The notes under the pieces: generated by a model
What the model was told of the DNA's origin: nothing
Databases searched by the model: none
The model's input: the letters and a program-made list of their open reading frames with translations, nothing else
Source: Pontiella desulfatans
Lineage (GTDB): Bacteria > Verrucomicrobiota > Kiritimatiellia > Kiritimatiellales > Pontiellaceae
Assembly: GCF_900890425.1 (NCBI RefSeq)
Contig: NZ_CAAHFG010000001.1
Coordinates: 3,906,001 to 3,970,000 of the forward strand
Direction: 5' to 3'
Length of the DNA: 64,000 nt
Part shown: one piece after another, positions 50,901 through 58,863 of the stretch
How the letters are laid out: the number at the start of each line of letters is the position of its first letter
Position numbering within the stretch: position 1 is the stretch's first letter
Position numbers and translations under genes: made by a program

Positions 50901-51984
50901 CGAGATCGGCCACGACCTGATCGACCGACGGCGTGGAGGTGGGCGGTTCGGCGCCCTCCTCGGCGGGAGGCGGCGTGGTTTGCAGCTGCTGCGTGAGGCG
51001 ATAGGTTTCCGAACTCTGGAACCCGCGCTTGGAAAAGTGGATCTGCTGGTGGCGGATCATGCTGACCAGAATGGAATAGATGGTGCGGATGTTGCCCTTC
51101 TTGATGGTGAACACCTGGCTGGTGGTGAGCGGGGCAATCTCGCGGTCGAGCGCTTCGACGAGCTCCTCGATGTAGGCCTTGCTTTCCGGCGGCGAAACCA
51201 CGACCAGGTGGTTGGCGGAGGTATCGATGTGGAAGCGCGCGCGGAAGAGCGCCGCATTGGCGCGGTAGCGCTGCGCGTGGACGAGCGCATAGAAGACGTT
51301 GTGCACGCGGCCGTTCTTGATGGGAACCACGAACACCTCGGCGCGATGCCCCGGCGGCTGGTCGAGCATGTCTATCACCTTGCCGATGGAGTCCAGGTTG
51401 TGGTCGGTGTCGAAGATCAGCAACGAATTGCGCCATTCGAGGTCGAGCGCGGTGGCGAGTCCGCCGGTCGAAAGCAGGTTGCGCACCTGGTAATACATGG
51501 TTCTCGAATCCAGGTGCTTGAGTTCGAACACGCGCCCGTAGACCTGTTGCTCGGCATCGCCGACGGGCGTATCGGGATCCAGCATGGCCGGCCCGCGGCG
51601 CAGCGCCTGCGTGTGCGGGATGGCCTGGACAAAGCCGTTTTCCTGCTGCACCAGCATGACGCCGTTGAGGTTGAGCAGGGTTTCGAGCGCCAGGATGGCT
51701 TCGTCGCGCCGCAGCGTGCCGCTGCTTTGGAACGTGAAGGTGACCGAAGGCAGGCCGGCGGCGGGAATCACGATCCGGCCGCTGTAGGTTTGCAGCAGGT
51801 CGAACACCTGGTTCATCGCCATTTTCCGCAGCACGATCGGCCCCACCTGTTCGGCGGGATCGAGCGCCCCCACCGGTTCCGACACAATGCGGGGCGGAAC
51901 CGTCGCGGTGCCGTTGGTCTGCGCCTGCGCGGCGAAGGCAGCAAGCAGGAGGGCGGGAAGCAAGAGGGTGTGTTTGATTTTCAT
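47938..51984 (-). CDS. gspD: Oversized secretin (GspD-like) with nine N-domain-like repeats
   Basis: 1348 residues against the usual 650-750 for GspD. A signal peptide (MKIKHTLLLPALLLAAFAAQAQ) is followed by an N0-like domain (to ~130) and about nine N1-like units. Each unit has an HADAxxLxxxLxxxIxSQ-type helix, then FSPYxxVxADxRxNSLLVYGTxxDI and a LIAxxD strand and helix; seven carry an exact YGT. The C-terminal secretin domain starts VQIEVVIAEVMLIKG and contains VLSAPTITTSHNRPASINVGEARPIITAS, the beta-barrel strands, MGGLQSEATIVSDGKVWILGDIPLVGRLF and FVRPNLVEGMHP. It forms the outer-membrane channel, here with an unusually long periplasmic tunnel. The start has AGGAATA upstream. Confidence 0.9.
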   Translation of the reverse strand: MKIKHTLLLPALLLAAFAAQAQTNGTATVPPRIVSEPVGALDPAEQVGPIVLRKMAMNQVFDLLQTYSGRIVIPAAGLPSVTFTFQSSGTLRRDEAILALETLLNLNGVMLVQQENGFVQAIPHTQALRRGPAMLDPDTPVGDAEQQVYGRVFELKHLDSRTMYYQVRNLLSTGGLATALDLEWRNSLLIFDTDHNLDSIGKVIDMLDQPPGHRAEVFVVPIKNGRVHNVFYALVHAQRYRANAALFRARFHIDTSANHLVVVSPPESKAYIEELVEALDREIAPLTTSQVFTIKKGNIRTIYSILVSMIRHQQIHFSKRGFQSSETYRLTQQLQTTPPPAEEGAEPPTSTPSVDQVVADLAETGADAELQFSPYTGVWLDHQNNALVVYGTPADMKSAGELIEKLDTETTPYTGSEIIRLKHAHAPGIGKLLNHMVQVQRSLFARQGLASGEAREGQGTESAEDAFEFSPYMYIWTERANNAVVVYGTKDDIARIKSLIAKLDIEQVPVTQSKTVEVKNTQATTVASLIARIIYLQRYAYLREGIYAGETRENTAAAEGGNMEVGFEFTPYAMVTADRTGNSLFIYGTARDIQRVEELLVDLDRETAPITKSKVYYLKHADAYSLSRIVGQVIDSQRRIFQKRGLRSGEEEEGLEPEITMGFEFSDFATVVADRRSNSLLLYGTDSDIVRVDAIIAETDIPVDPITSSRVFALKHAEANSLSRVLQIIVSSQRAAIRAVESASDKVKNPDESVGAVEGDPAVQFSQFLSIVADARNNALIVYGTHADVEHVAALIEQTDVEVAPMTRSEVFFLENAQARTLSAILTRMIRSQQTAMRRVQSSFHAVQYRSGNEEEEPLNAMMFDPNQPMQFSPYVSVVANDRNNSLLVYGTDSDIGQLGEIIAQNDIAVAPRTQSRIFYIKHADANDVVRTINPLITSQQRVRERESTLRRFFRRRDGEMDEAAAGAAGLPDEPALEPLDLDMAETGMEFDEDLQFSPYVTLSADDRSNAIIVYGTPFDLQQVEGLIEQVDRVLPQVQIEVVIAEVMLIKGQVSGLDTFGISYDNPFPFQVDGANNGGVQSRGGILGAAPNLDSTSGSAGDIGIGLNPFSLQAVFRVAKEDSNVRVLSAPTITTSHNRPASINVGEARPIITASTSSLNSNNLNTKSEVEYRDIGINLQVRPLVSDAGFIQMEIEQTVETVIDSQTIDGNEQPIIGTRRANSFVSVRDEEIIVMGGLQSEATIVSDGKVWILGDIPLVGRLFRPKKRTTTVRELIIFVRPNLVEGMHPNKLIQRQVENPGMGTEDVVTYLETGRFAGQLNEPPPQIPEEGEPMPGTTNAVREVSNEQ

Positions 51985-52006
51985 AGTTATTCCTTCGTAA
52001 AAAAAG

Positions 52007-52564
52007 CTAGTCGTACCAGGGTTCCATTTCATCGACTTCGGATGCGAGCTGGTATGCGGTAACCGTCATGCGGGCATTCAGCAACCGGGGGTCGGCCTTG
52101 TTGGCGGTGATGGTGAAATCCTCGATGGCGGCATAGGGATGGTTGGTGCCGATGCCGCGTTCGAAAGCGATCAGCTTGGCCAGCTGGGCATTCTTGATGC
52201 TGACCTTGAGCGTATGCTGCAAAAACACCTCCTGCTCCACCGTCACCGGGGTTCCAAGATCGTGTTTGAGCCCGCCCTTGCGCGCCATCTCGTCGATCAG
52301 CGCAATGAGCTCGGAGGCATCGTAGGTCCGAGCGGGATCGAGCTGTGCCAGCGTATCGTCGAGTTCGCGCTGGAAGCGGTCGGCATCGGCCAGCCAAACG
52401 GCCTGCCGGGCCAGCTCGTGCCGGACCTTGCGATGGCTCACCGATACGGCCTCCCAGTTCCGCCACAAGGCACTCAGCCAAATCAAGGTGCCCACCAGCA
52501 CCAGCGCCGCCAGCATGGTGCGCTCCCGTGCGGAGACGCGCGACAATGCGTTAACCAGGTTCAT
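52007..52564 (-). CDS. gspM: GspM-like assembly protein
   Basis: 185 residues. A short cytoplasmic N-terminus (MNLVNALSRVSARERTMLA) is followed by one membrane helix (ALVLVGTLIWLSALW), then a periplasmic coiled-coil and ferredoxin-like region (LARQAVWLADADRFQRELDDTLAQLDPARTYDASELIALIDEMARKGGLKHDLGTPVTVE...LKVSIKNAQLAKLIAFERGIGTNHPYAAIEDFTITAN). This topology matches GspM/PilO. The ATG overlaps the preceding gene's stop (ATGA), and gspD follows. Confidence 0.75.
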   Translation of the reverse strand: MNLVNALSRVSARERTMLAALVLVGTLIWLSALWRNWEAVSVSHRKVRHELARQAVWLADADRFQRELDDTLAQLDPARTYDASELIALIDEMARKGGLKHDLGTPVTVEQEVFLQHTLKVSIKNAQLAKLIAFERGIGTNHPYAAIEDFTITANKADPRLLNARMTVTAYQLASEVDEMEPWYD

Positions 52565-53826
52565 GCGCCCACCTCCGCTTGCGGTTCGGCAGGGGGCGGC
52601 TCCACCTCGGCGGCGGGCTTGACCTTCACCTGGATCGTGAACTTGACCCCTTGCTTGGCGCTGTTGAGCTCCTTGACCTCGACCATGGAAAAACGGCCGG
52701 TCTTTTCGAGCGCCTCGCGGTATTGGTTGACCACCGCAACGCTGGGCGCCTCGCCGCTGAAACCGAGGTTGGCTTCGCGATCGGCATAGGCCGTGGTGTA
52801 GAACAGGGTGTCCGGGCGCGGATCGTTCACCACGGAGAGCCATTCAAAGATTTCCAACGGGGGGTTGGCCAGCCTGGACGCCGACTTGGCCAGGGATTCC
52901 TGCTCCTGCAAGGCCTTGACCGCCGGACGCTGCGCCTTGGACTGGGCCGCCAGGGCCTCGGTTGCGCCGACCCGCTTGAGGTAGAGATATTGAAAGACAC
53001 CCAACAAAACTAGCACCACCGCGGCAATCCGCAGGAAGGCGCGCAGCTGGCGAACGGCGCGGCGGCGCTTGCGCTCGTCCGCCAGAAAATGCATGTCGCG
53101 GACATCGGCCGCCAGCAGCGCCGCCTCCGAGGCCAGCTTCCCGCACCCGAAACGCTTCCACCCCGCTTGCGGCGTGCGCTGGCGCTCCAGCGGAAAGACC
53201 ACCGCGCCGCGGCGATCGATGGCCGGCCGGCCCGCGCGCACCAGCCCCTCCTCGATCCGCTCGCCGTCTTCGTCGATGGCCACCTCGTCGAGCAACCGTT
53301 CGCGGAGTTCCCAGGCGGCTTCGGAATCCTCGTCGAGCCGGGTTCCGTAGCGGCTACGCACGAAATCGGGCAGGTTGGCCTTGGGCTGCATCCGCACCAG
53401 GGTCACGCATTCGGGTTCGAGCAGCACCAGCCAGGTGGGCTTCCGCCACTGGCGCCCCAGCAAAACGGCAAACCCGGGCAAGACGGCGAAACGGCGCGCA
53501 TGGTCGGGATCGGTTGCCCCGTTCACATGCTCGCGAAACGCGGCATAGAGCAGCACCTGCGCCCCGGAGAGCTTGCGCGGGTTTTCCATATAGCCCCACG
53601 AGGTCGATTCCAGCGGAAAGAGGGAAAGCTCCTCCACCTCGCCTTCCAGGAAGCCGGACTTGTCGCGCGATGAGATGCCCGGCGGAACCATGATGGATTC
53701 GGCGTAGAAGCGGGCGGATGCAACCAGGCGCACCGGATCGGGGGGCAGTGGCGGAGCGGTCCGCGCCTTCTTCCTTTTCCCCGTGCGGTTCACGGCGGGT
53801 TCTTCGGTTATGTTTTTTTCGGTCAC
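52561..53826 (-). CDS. gspL: GspL-like assembly protein
   Basis: 421 residues. The N-terminal ~240 residues form a cytoplasmic part (ARFYAESIMVPPGISSRDKSGFLEGEVEELSLFPLESTSWGYMENP...WLVLLEPECVTLVRM), consistent with an actin-like PilM/GspL cytoplasmic domain though divergent. One membrane helix (FLRIAAVVLVLLGVFQYLYL, ~260-280) follows, then a periplasmic coiled coil and a ferredoxin-like end (YREALEKTGRFSMVEVKELNSAKQGVKFTIQVKVKPAAEVEPPPAEP). Context between GspK and GspM fixes the call. GTG start, overlapping gspK as GTGA. Confidence 0.75.
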   Translation of the reverse strand: MTEKNITEEPAVNRTGKRKKARTAPPLPPDPVRLVASARFYAESIMVPPGISSRDKSGFLEGEVEELSLFPLESTSWGYMENPRKLSGAQVLLYAAFREHVNGATDPDHARRFAVLPGFAVLLGRQWRKPTWLVLLEPECVTLVRMQPKANLPDFVRSRYGTRLDEDSEAAWELRERLLDEVAIDEDGERIEEGLVRAGRPAIDRRGAVVFPLERQRTPQAGWKRFGCGKLASEAALLAADVRDMHFLADERKRRRAVRQLRAFLRIAAVVLVLLGVFQYLYLKRVGATEALAAQSKAQRPAVKALQEQESLAKSASRLANPPLEIFEWLSVVNDPRPDTLFYTTAYADREANLGFSGEAPSVAVVNQYREALEKTGRFSMVEVKELNSAKQGVKFTIQVKVKPAAEVEPPPAEPQAEVGA

Positions 53827-54935
53827 AGGGTCGACCCTTTCGTCTGCAGGTCAAGGATGGTCATGGGATAGATCTGTTCCCCGGAGGGGGTTTCCGTATC
53901 GAGCCGCGCCGACAGGTTGAAAACGGTTCCGGCGGAGCGCGAGGCGATGTGCACGGTGAGGTAGCGGCAGGTGGCGCTGAAGTCGAGCGGTTCGCCATCG
54001 TTGTCCGTCGGTACATCGGGATCGTCGAGGCCCGGGCGCAGCACCAGGTCGTCGGAGGTTCCGGCTTCGAGGTCGACGCCCCTCACGAAGTCGGCCACGC
54101 GCTGCGCCTCGAAATCCAGCTCTTCGGCCAGCACTTCGAGCACCAGCGGATGAACGGTGTTCAGGTTCACCTTGCCGGCTTCCATCATGGAGACGCAGTT
54201 GCGGAACGTCCGGAACAGATCGTTCGGAACCCCGTGTTCATCGAAAAAGAGCCGGTCGAACCCTTCCACCAGCCGCAGCTCCAGCAAATCCTCGATCGGG
54301 GCATTGGCCGGCAGGTAGGCGGGATCGCGCCGCTGGTAGACGCCCGCCTCCGCACCGTTGAGCCGGGTTTCGTTGTCGCGGTCGATCCAATCCAGCAGGC
54401 AGTCGGCCAGGGTGGCGGCGTCGGCCGGCTGGATCTCCATCTCCTCGAACAACAGCTTCCAGCGCTCCCCGGAGGTTTGGTTCAGCGGGAGGCGGCCGGA
54501 TTCATCGCGAATCTCGACATCGACCTCGATGCCGGGCGGGAAGGCGAATTCCGCCATTTCATCCACGCCCCGGATTTCGGATTCCCCGCCGCTGCCCAGG
54601 GCCAGCTCGTTCGAAACGGCGGCCATCGGGAAGCCGGCATATCCCAAGGGGCTGGCCCACCCTTGCGCCGGACTGTACAGCCCGCCGTCGAGCAGCTGGA
54701 TTTCGGCCAGCACCCCGATCGTGATTTCCAAGGATTGGAACGCGGCGGCCCGGATGGCATCGTTTTGATCGTCGACCCCGCGCAGGGCGACCTCCTCGGT
54801 GACGCGCCCGATAATCTGCACCAGCATCCAGCTGGCGAGCAGGATCACCCCGAGCACAATCAGCAGCACCGCGCCGTGCTTCCGGTCCGGGTTCCGCGCT
54901 TCAGCATCCTGTTTCTGTTCAATATACAAGCACAT
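53823..54935 (-). CDS. gspK: Minor pseudopilin GspK
   Basis: 370 residues from the ATG at 54935 (54944 is an alternative). The hydrophobic N-terminal helix with basic leader (EARNPDRKHGAVLLIVLGVILLASWMLVQIIGRV) lacks the typical pseudopilin Glu, as usual for GspK. The large globular domain shows IEVDVEIRDESGRLPLNQTSGERWKLLFEEM, CLLDWIDRDNETRLNGAEAGVYQRRDPAYLPANAPIEDLLELRLVEGFD, matching GspK repeats (LLDWIDxDxxxRxxGAE), and GKVNLNTVHPLVLEVLAEELD. It caps the pseudopilus. Overlaps gspL and gspJ. Confidence 0.85.
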   Translation of the reverse strand: MCLYIEQKQDAEARNPDRKHGAVLLIVLGVILLASWMLVQIIGRVTEEVALRGVDDQNDAIRAAAFQSLEITIGVLAEIQLLDGGLYSPAQGWASPLGYAGFPMAAVSNELALGSGGESEIRGVDEMAEFAFPPGIEVDVEIRDESGRLPLNQTSGERWKLLFEEMEIQPADAATLADCLLDWIDRDNETRLNGAEAGVYQRRDPAYLPANAPIEDLLELRLVEGFDRLFFDEHGVPNDLFRTFRNCVSMMEAGKVNLNTVHPLVLEVLAEELDFEAQRVADFVRGVDLEAGTSDDLVLRPGLDDPDVPTDNDGEPLDFSATCRYLTVHIASRSAGTVFNLSARLDTETPSGEQIYPMTILDLQTKGSTL

Positions 54936-55557
54936 GGCGATCATGGCGGCGCATACGGATATGCCGCACCTGCCTACGTCCGTTTTGGTTGAATAGGATG
55001 CGAAGCGCCTGTGGCTCGGCGCGTTTTTCGCCTTCGCCTTCCTCGGCGTAGGATTCGTATTCCCACACGTTTTTCTCCGCATCGAAATAGCCCAGTTCAA
55101 AATCCTCCACCCAGGGCGACACCGGCGACTGATGCAGTTCCAGCTTGCCCTTGGTCAGCTTGCGGGGAACATGCCAGAGCATGGAAAGCCCCTTGTCGCC
55201 ATCGAAAACAAGCCAGCCATCGACCTGTGGCGACGGGAGGATCCCGGTCACGAAAAAGGGGGTGGCGCTCTCCAGGCGGAAATGGATGGCGGGCGCGGTT
55301 TCTCCCGGTGGCGGCCCCCAACTGAATGGACTGATGCTGTCGCCGGATAGGTTTTCGGACTGGTCGAGGCAATATTGGATGAACGAAACAACGCCATCGA
55401 CGTGGTGGATGAACCGCGGTTCCTTTTCGGACTGTTGCCAAAAGTGGGCAAACGTGAACATGAGCTGCGCGGCGGCCGTCAGGATCAGCCCGGAAACGGC
55501 AACCGCCAGCAAGAGCTCCAGGAACGTCAAACCGGCCTTTGGAGTCCGCTTTCCCAT
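54919..55557 (-). CDS. gspJ: Minor pseudopilin GspJ
   Basis: 212 residues from the ATG at 55557, which overlaps the gspI stop by one base. The prepilin signal is K-A-G-LTFLELLLAVAVSGLILTAAAQLM, cut after Gly, with the conserved Glu at +5. The rest is a GspJ-like beta-rich domain (VSFIQYCLDQSENLSGDSISPFSWGPPPGETAPAIHFRLES..VDGWLVFDGDKGLSMLWHVP..WEYESYAEEGEGEKRAEPQALRILF). It is a minor pseudopilus tip component. gspK overlaps the end. Confidence 0.85.
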   Translation of the reverse strand: MGKRTPKAGLTFLELLLAVAVSGLILTAAAQLMFTFAHFWQQSEKEPRFIHHVDGVVSFIQYCLDQSENLSGDSISPFSWGPPPGETAPAIHFRLESATPFFVTGILPSPQVDGWLVFDGDKGLSMLWHVPRKLTKGKLELHQSPVSPWVEDFELGYFDAEKNVWEYESYAEEGEGEKRAEPQALRILFNQNGRRQVRHIRMRRHDRHVLVY

Positions 55558-56063
55558 CAAAGCCCCTTGCCCATTTGCTCGCGGTCCCAGGCATCCTGCT
55601 TGTCGGTCATGAGGCTGCCGCGCCCGTCCTCTTCCTCATACCAACCGGGGCGGTAGACATAGTAGGAAGCCACCTGCGGTTCCTTCATTTCCTCGCCCTG
55701 CTCCACGCTGAGCGTAATCACCAGCTGGTGCACGTCCAACAACGGCGTCGGGAAGATCTCGACTTCCCATTGCGCGCGGACATCGTCCTTCGCGTCCCCG
55801 TCCCCCTCCTCGTCTTCCTTCGGGTTTTTCCGAATGTGCTGGGGGAACACCATTTCGCCGCCCTCTTCCAGCGTTGCCCGGTCGGTGATGGAAAGAATAT
55901 CGTCGCGCAACCATTCGATCCGCAGGTGGGCGGCATCCTTGCGCTCCAGCCGCAACAAGCCATGGCGCGCGTTGATGGCCGCCTGGCAGAGCGCAGCGGC
56001 CGCGGCGGCGAACAAACTCATGGCCACCACGGTTTCGGGCAGGGTGAATCCGGCGCGCCTCAT
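55557..56063 (-). CDS. gspI: Minor pseudopilin GspI
   Basis: 168 residues. Prepilin signal MRRAGFTLPETVVAMSLFAAAAAALCQAAINARHG with cleavage after the Gly and the conserved Glu at +5. The globular part is short and acidic, with LRDDILSITDRATLEEGGEMVFPQHIRKNPKEDEEGDGDAKDD, then EIFPTPLLDVHQLVITLSVEQGEEMKEPQVASYYVYRPG, a form typical of GspI/PulI tips. It overlaps gspH (ATGA) and gspJ (one base). Confidence 0.85.
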   Translation of the reverse strand: MRRAGFTLPETVVAMSLFAAAAAALCQAAINARHGLLRLERKDAAHLRIEWLRDDILSITDRATLEEGGEMVFPQHIRKNPKEDEEGDGDAKDDVRAQWEVEIFPTPLLDVHQLVITLSVEQGEEMKEPQVASYYVYRPGWYEEEDGRGSLMTDKQDAWDREQMGKGL

Positions 56064-56596
56064 GATTCACCGCCTTCGTCTTCGCGCAGGACCGGCTCGC
56101 TGGAAAACGGATCCATGACCAGGCGCACCGAATCCTTGCTATCGAGCAAGCCAACGGAAAAGGGGGTCGAGGCCCCGCTCGGGTGGAATGCGATTGAATC
56201 GACCGGCTCCTCTTCGGGTTCATAGGCGTTGGCGTCGGCTTCCGGGTCTTCGGGAACCAGCCGGTAGAATTCCAACAGGGCTTCCTGCCCATCCCCATCC
56301 GCTTGCGGCGCCAATACCACCTGCCCGAGGAACGTGCCATCGCTGGTGCTCAGCTCCAAGACATTGCTTTCCCCATAATAGCTCATGAACACCGTTTCGT
56401 TGCGCTGCCGCGCTTCCATGTGGGCCTTGCGCACGGTCGAAAGCAACACTTCGCCCAAGGGCCGTACGTGCATGGCCTCCACCAGCCGCTGCACCGGCAC
56501 CACCATCAGGGCGGCAACAATGGCCAGCAAGGTGATCACAAGAAACACCTCGACGACCGTAAAACCCGTTTTATGAGACCGATGCATTAGGTTCAT
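56060..56596 (-). CDS. gspH: Minor pseudopilin GspH
   Basis: 178 residues. Prepilin signal HRSHKTGFTVVEVFLVITLLAIVAALMVVPVQRLVEAM with cleavage after Gly and the Glu at +5, then a GspH-like region (LLSTVRKAHMEARQRNETVFMSYYGESNVLELSTSDGTFLGQVVLAPQ) and an acidic C-terminal half ending DSIAFHPSGASTPFSVGLLDSKDSVRLVMDPFSSEPVL. It is a minor pseudopilin at the base of the tip complex. An inverted repeat separates it from gspG upstream. Confidence 0.8.
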   Translation of the reverse strand: MNLMHRSHKTGFTVVEVFLVITLLAIVAALMVVPVQRLVEAMHVRPLGEVLLSTVRKAHMEARQRNETVFMSYYGESNVLELSTSDGTFLGQVVLAPQADGDGQEALLEFYRLVPEDPEADANAYEPEEEPVDSIAFHPSGASTPFSVGLLDSKDSVRLVMDPFSSEPVLREDEGGES

Positions 56597-56621
56597 CCAA
56601 CGGAATTAAGAAGGAAGATCT

Positions 56622-56686
56622 AAGAATTAAGAACGGTCTCCCCTCCCCACAGGCAATTCATTCTTCAATCCGGATTCTTAATTCTT
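56622..56686. repeat. Inverted repeat between gspG and gspH
   Basis: AAGAATTAAGAA (56622-56633) and TTCTTAATTCTT (56675-56686) are perfect reverse complements. A hairpin here could stabilise the upstream pseudopilin mRNA or attenuate downstream transcription. Confidence 0.7.
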
Positions 56687-56692
56687 CATTAA

Positions 56693-57148
56693 TCAGAGTT
56701 CTTCACCGGAACCGGCCACCCAGTTGCCGATGTCGTCTTCGCTCTCGATGCCATCCGGCCCAAGCGACCAGAGGTCGAAGCCCGATGCATTGCGCTCCCC
56801 CGGATAGGCGTATTGATAGGGCGTGCCCCACGGATCGGGATTGAGCTTCTTCACATAGGGTCCGCGCCAGTTAACGGCTTCGTCGGACGGTTTTTTCACT
56901 AGCGCTTCAAGCCCTTCCTCGGTGGAAGGGTAGCGCCCCATGTTCACGCGGTAGGCCGTGAGCGGGGTTTCGAGGGTTTCCTCAACAAACAAACGGGCCA
57001 CCTGTTCGCGGCCGCCGCCAAGAATACGGTCGAGGTTGGTTACCAGCAGGCCGGCGATCGCCGCCAATAGCGCAATGGCAATGAGGATTTCGAGCAGGGT
57101 GAAGCCCGCCTGGGCCTTTCGTTTTTCAAGTCTTTCCTGTTCCGTCAT
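56693..57148 (-). CDS. gspG: Major pseudopilin GspG
   Basis: 151 residues. Prepilin signal EKRKAQAGFTLLEILIAIALLAAIAGLLVTNLDRILGGG with cleavage after Gly and Glu at +5, then the GspG signature (VEETLETPLTAYRVNMGRYPSTEEGLEALVKKPSDEAVNWRGPYVKKLNPDPWGTPYQYAYPGERNASGFDLWSLGPDGIESEDDIGNW). The calcium-binding loop region near the end is typical of T2SS major pseudopilins. It is the first gene of the secretion operon. Confidence 0.96.
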   Translation of the reverse strand: MTEQERLEKRKAQAGFTLLEILIAIALLAAIAGLLVTNLDRILGGGREQVARLFVEETLETPLTAYRVNMGRYPSTEEGLEALVKKPSDEAVNWRGPYVKKLNPDPWGTPYQYAYPGERNASGFDLWSLGPDGIESEDDIGNWVAGSGEEL

Positions 57149-57256
57149 GAATCCGTCCTTCCCTATGGTTTTTTCGATATGATTCCCTTAGGGAAGGGAC
57201 GCAATACGGTGGATTCATTGGACAAAGCCCGCCCGGTTTCAGGCGGGGCGGGAACC

Positions 57257-58849
57257 CTATTCGGTGGTGAAGAGGGAGGCCGGCAGGCCTTCCTTGTTGT
57301 AGAGGTTGGCGCCTTCCGGGTTGGCCGACCAGGCATAGCGAACCACCGCCGGATGCGGAATCTCGCCATGGGAAACCTCGATGGTGTCCTTGGAGACGAT
57401 TTTGGCGTCGGCCCATTTCCATGCGCGATCCTCGCCGCAAATCTGGAAGCGCTTCAGGGCTTCATCCACCGCCAGGGTATCGTCGAGCAGGTTCTTGTGG
57501 CCCACCATCAGGCCGGAGCCGACCTGGCTGAACTTGACCACCACCTTGCCGCCAACCACTTCGTGGCTTTGGTAGAGCGGGCCGCTATGGACGGGAAGCT
57601 TGATGTTGTAATCGTTCGCCAGCGCCCAAAAGGCGAGGCGCTTGCCCACATCCACCTTGTTGCGCGGATGGATATCCTTGGCTTCGCCGATGTCGGTTAT
57701 GACGGCCATGCCTGTGTTCGGAAGCTTGAGGCAGCGGCGCTGCTGGTCGCAGATGCTGGCCCAGTCGTCGCTTTCCAGCGGTTCGGCGTTCGGGGCCTTG
57801 AAGGCGGCGAGCTGCACCCAGTAGAACGGGAAGTCGCCCCGGCCCCACTCCTGGCGCCAGCCACGAATAAGCGTGCTGAAATGGTTTTCGTAGGATTCTT
57901 TCATGTAGCCGGCATTGGATTCGCCCTGGTACCAGATGGCGCCTTTGATGGCGTAGGGCACCACCGCGGAAACCATGCCGTTGTGCAGGGTGGATGGCCA
58001 CTTGTTGCCCATGGCCGGATCAGCCTGCCGCTGCGGCTTGCGCCCCTTCTTTCCACCGGCCTCCCACTTGGCCAAGGCGGCCTGATGCTTTTCGGCCGCC
58101 TTTTCCGGACTCCAGGCCGAGGACTGCTTTTTCAACTCGACCATTTCGCCCTGATAATATTCGGCAAGCTCCGGATCGGCCATGTAGGTCGCCTTGGAAA
58201 TCCAAGGTTCAACGCGGGTGCCGCCCCAGGAACACTCCAGCAGCCCAATCGGCACCTCCTTCAAATGCTTGCGCAGCTCCCGGCCAAAGAAATAGCCCGT
58301 CGCGGTGATGGCCGGCGTGTTGGCCGGGGCAACCGGTTTCCACGAACCTTCGAAATCGTACAGCTTTTCGTGGGCCGATGTTTTGTGGGGCACCTCGATA
58401 TGCCTGAGCAGCGGATCGTTGGCGGTGGCAATCTCGTTTTTCACATAGTCGGAAACCGGCTGGTATTGAGGCTCCCTGGCATTGCCGGCAATCTGCTGCA
58501 TGGTGAAATCCATGTTCGACTGCCCGCCGCAAAACCACACTTCGCCCGATGCCACATCCTTGATCTCGACCGTGTTGTTGCCCACGACCGTGATGGAGAG
58601 CCCGGTTCCGGCTTCCGGTGTCTTGAGCACGACCTGCCACGACCCATCGGTGCCGGTGGTGGTTGCGGCCTTCGCGCCCCACGACGCCGAGACCTGCACC
58701 TTTTCGCCCGGTTCCGCCCAGCCCCACATCGAGGCCAGCGTCTCACGCTGGATCACCATTCCATCCGAAAACAACGCCCCTAGACGAACATCCGCCATCG
58801 AAGCCGACACCACCAAACAACCCACCGCAAACAATCCATATTTATTCAT
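57257..58849 (-). CDS. Sialate O-acetylesterase-like exported esterase (SGNH fold)
   Basis: 530 residues. Signal peptide MNKYGLFAVGCLVVSASMA, then a beta-sandwich N-domain (VRLGALFSDGMVIQRETLASMWGWAEPGEKVQVSASWGAKAATTTGTDGSWQVVLKTP) and the SGNH esterase core (VWFCGGQSNMDFTMQ with the GQSNM nucleophile Ser, IWYQGESNA, VITDIGEAKDIHPRNK with the catalytic Asp-His pair). This matches the SIAE/carbohydrate esterase group that removes acetyl groups from sialic acids or other sugars. The exact substrate is unknown. Confidence 0.9.
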   Translation of the reverse strand: MNKYGLFAVGCLVVSASMADVRLGALFSDGMVIQRETLASMWGWAEPGEKVQVSASWGAKAATTTGTDGSWQVVLKTPEAGTGLSITVVGNNTVEIKDVASGEVWFCGGQSNMDFTMQQIAGNAREPQYQPVSDYVKNEIATANDPLLRHIEVPHKTSAHEKLYDFEGSWKPVAPANTPAITATGYFFGRELRKHLKEVPIGLLECSWGGTRVEPWISKATYMADPELAEYYQGEMVELKKQSSAWSPEKAAEKHQAALAKWEAGGKKGRKPQRQADPAMGNKWPSTLHNGMVSAVVPYAIKGAIWYQGESNAGYMKESYENHFSTLIRGWRQEWGRGDFPFYWVQLAAFKAPNAEPLESDDWASICDQQRRCLKLPNTGMAVITDIGEAKDIHPRNKVDVGKRLAFWALANDYNIKLPVHSGPLYQSHEVVGGKVVVKFSQVGSGLMVGHKNLLDDTLAVDEALKRFQICGEDRAWKWADAKIVSKDTIEVSHGEIPHPAVVRYAWSANPEGANLYNKEGLPASLFTTE

Positions 58850-58863
58850 CGCAATTCCCCTAC

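Noticed and set aside
47920-52062. A 1380-codon plus-strand open frame opposite the secretin gene
   Set aside because: It is an antisense shadow. The minus strand has a signal peptide, repeated N-domain-like units, a secretin domain and a ribosome site; the plus-strand translation lacks any family features.
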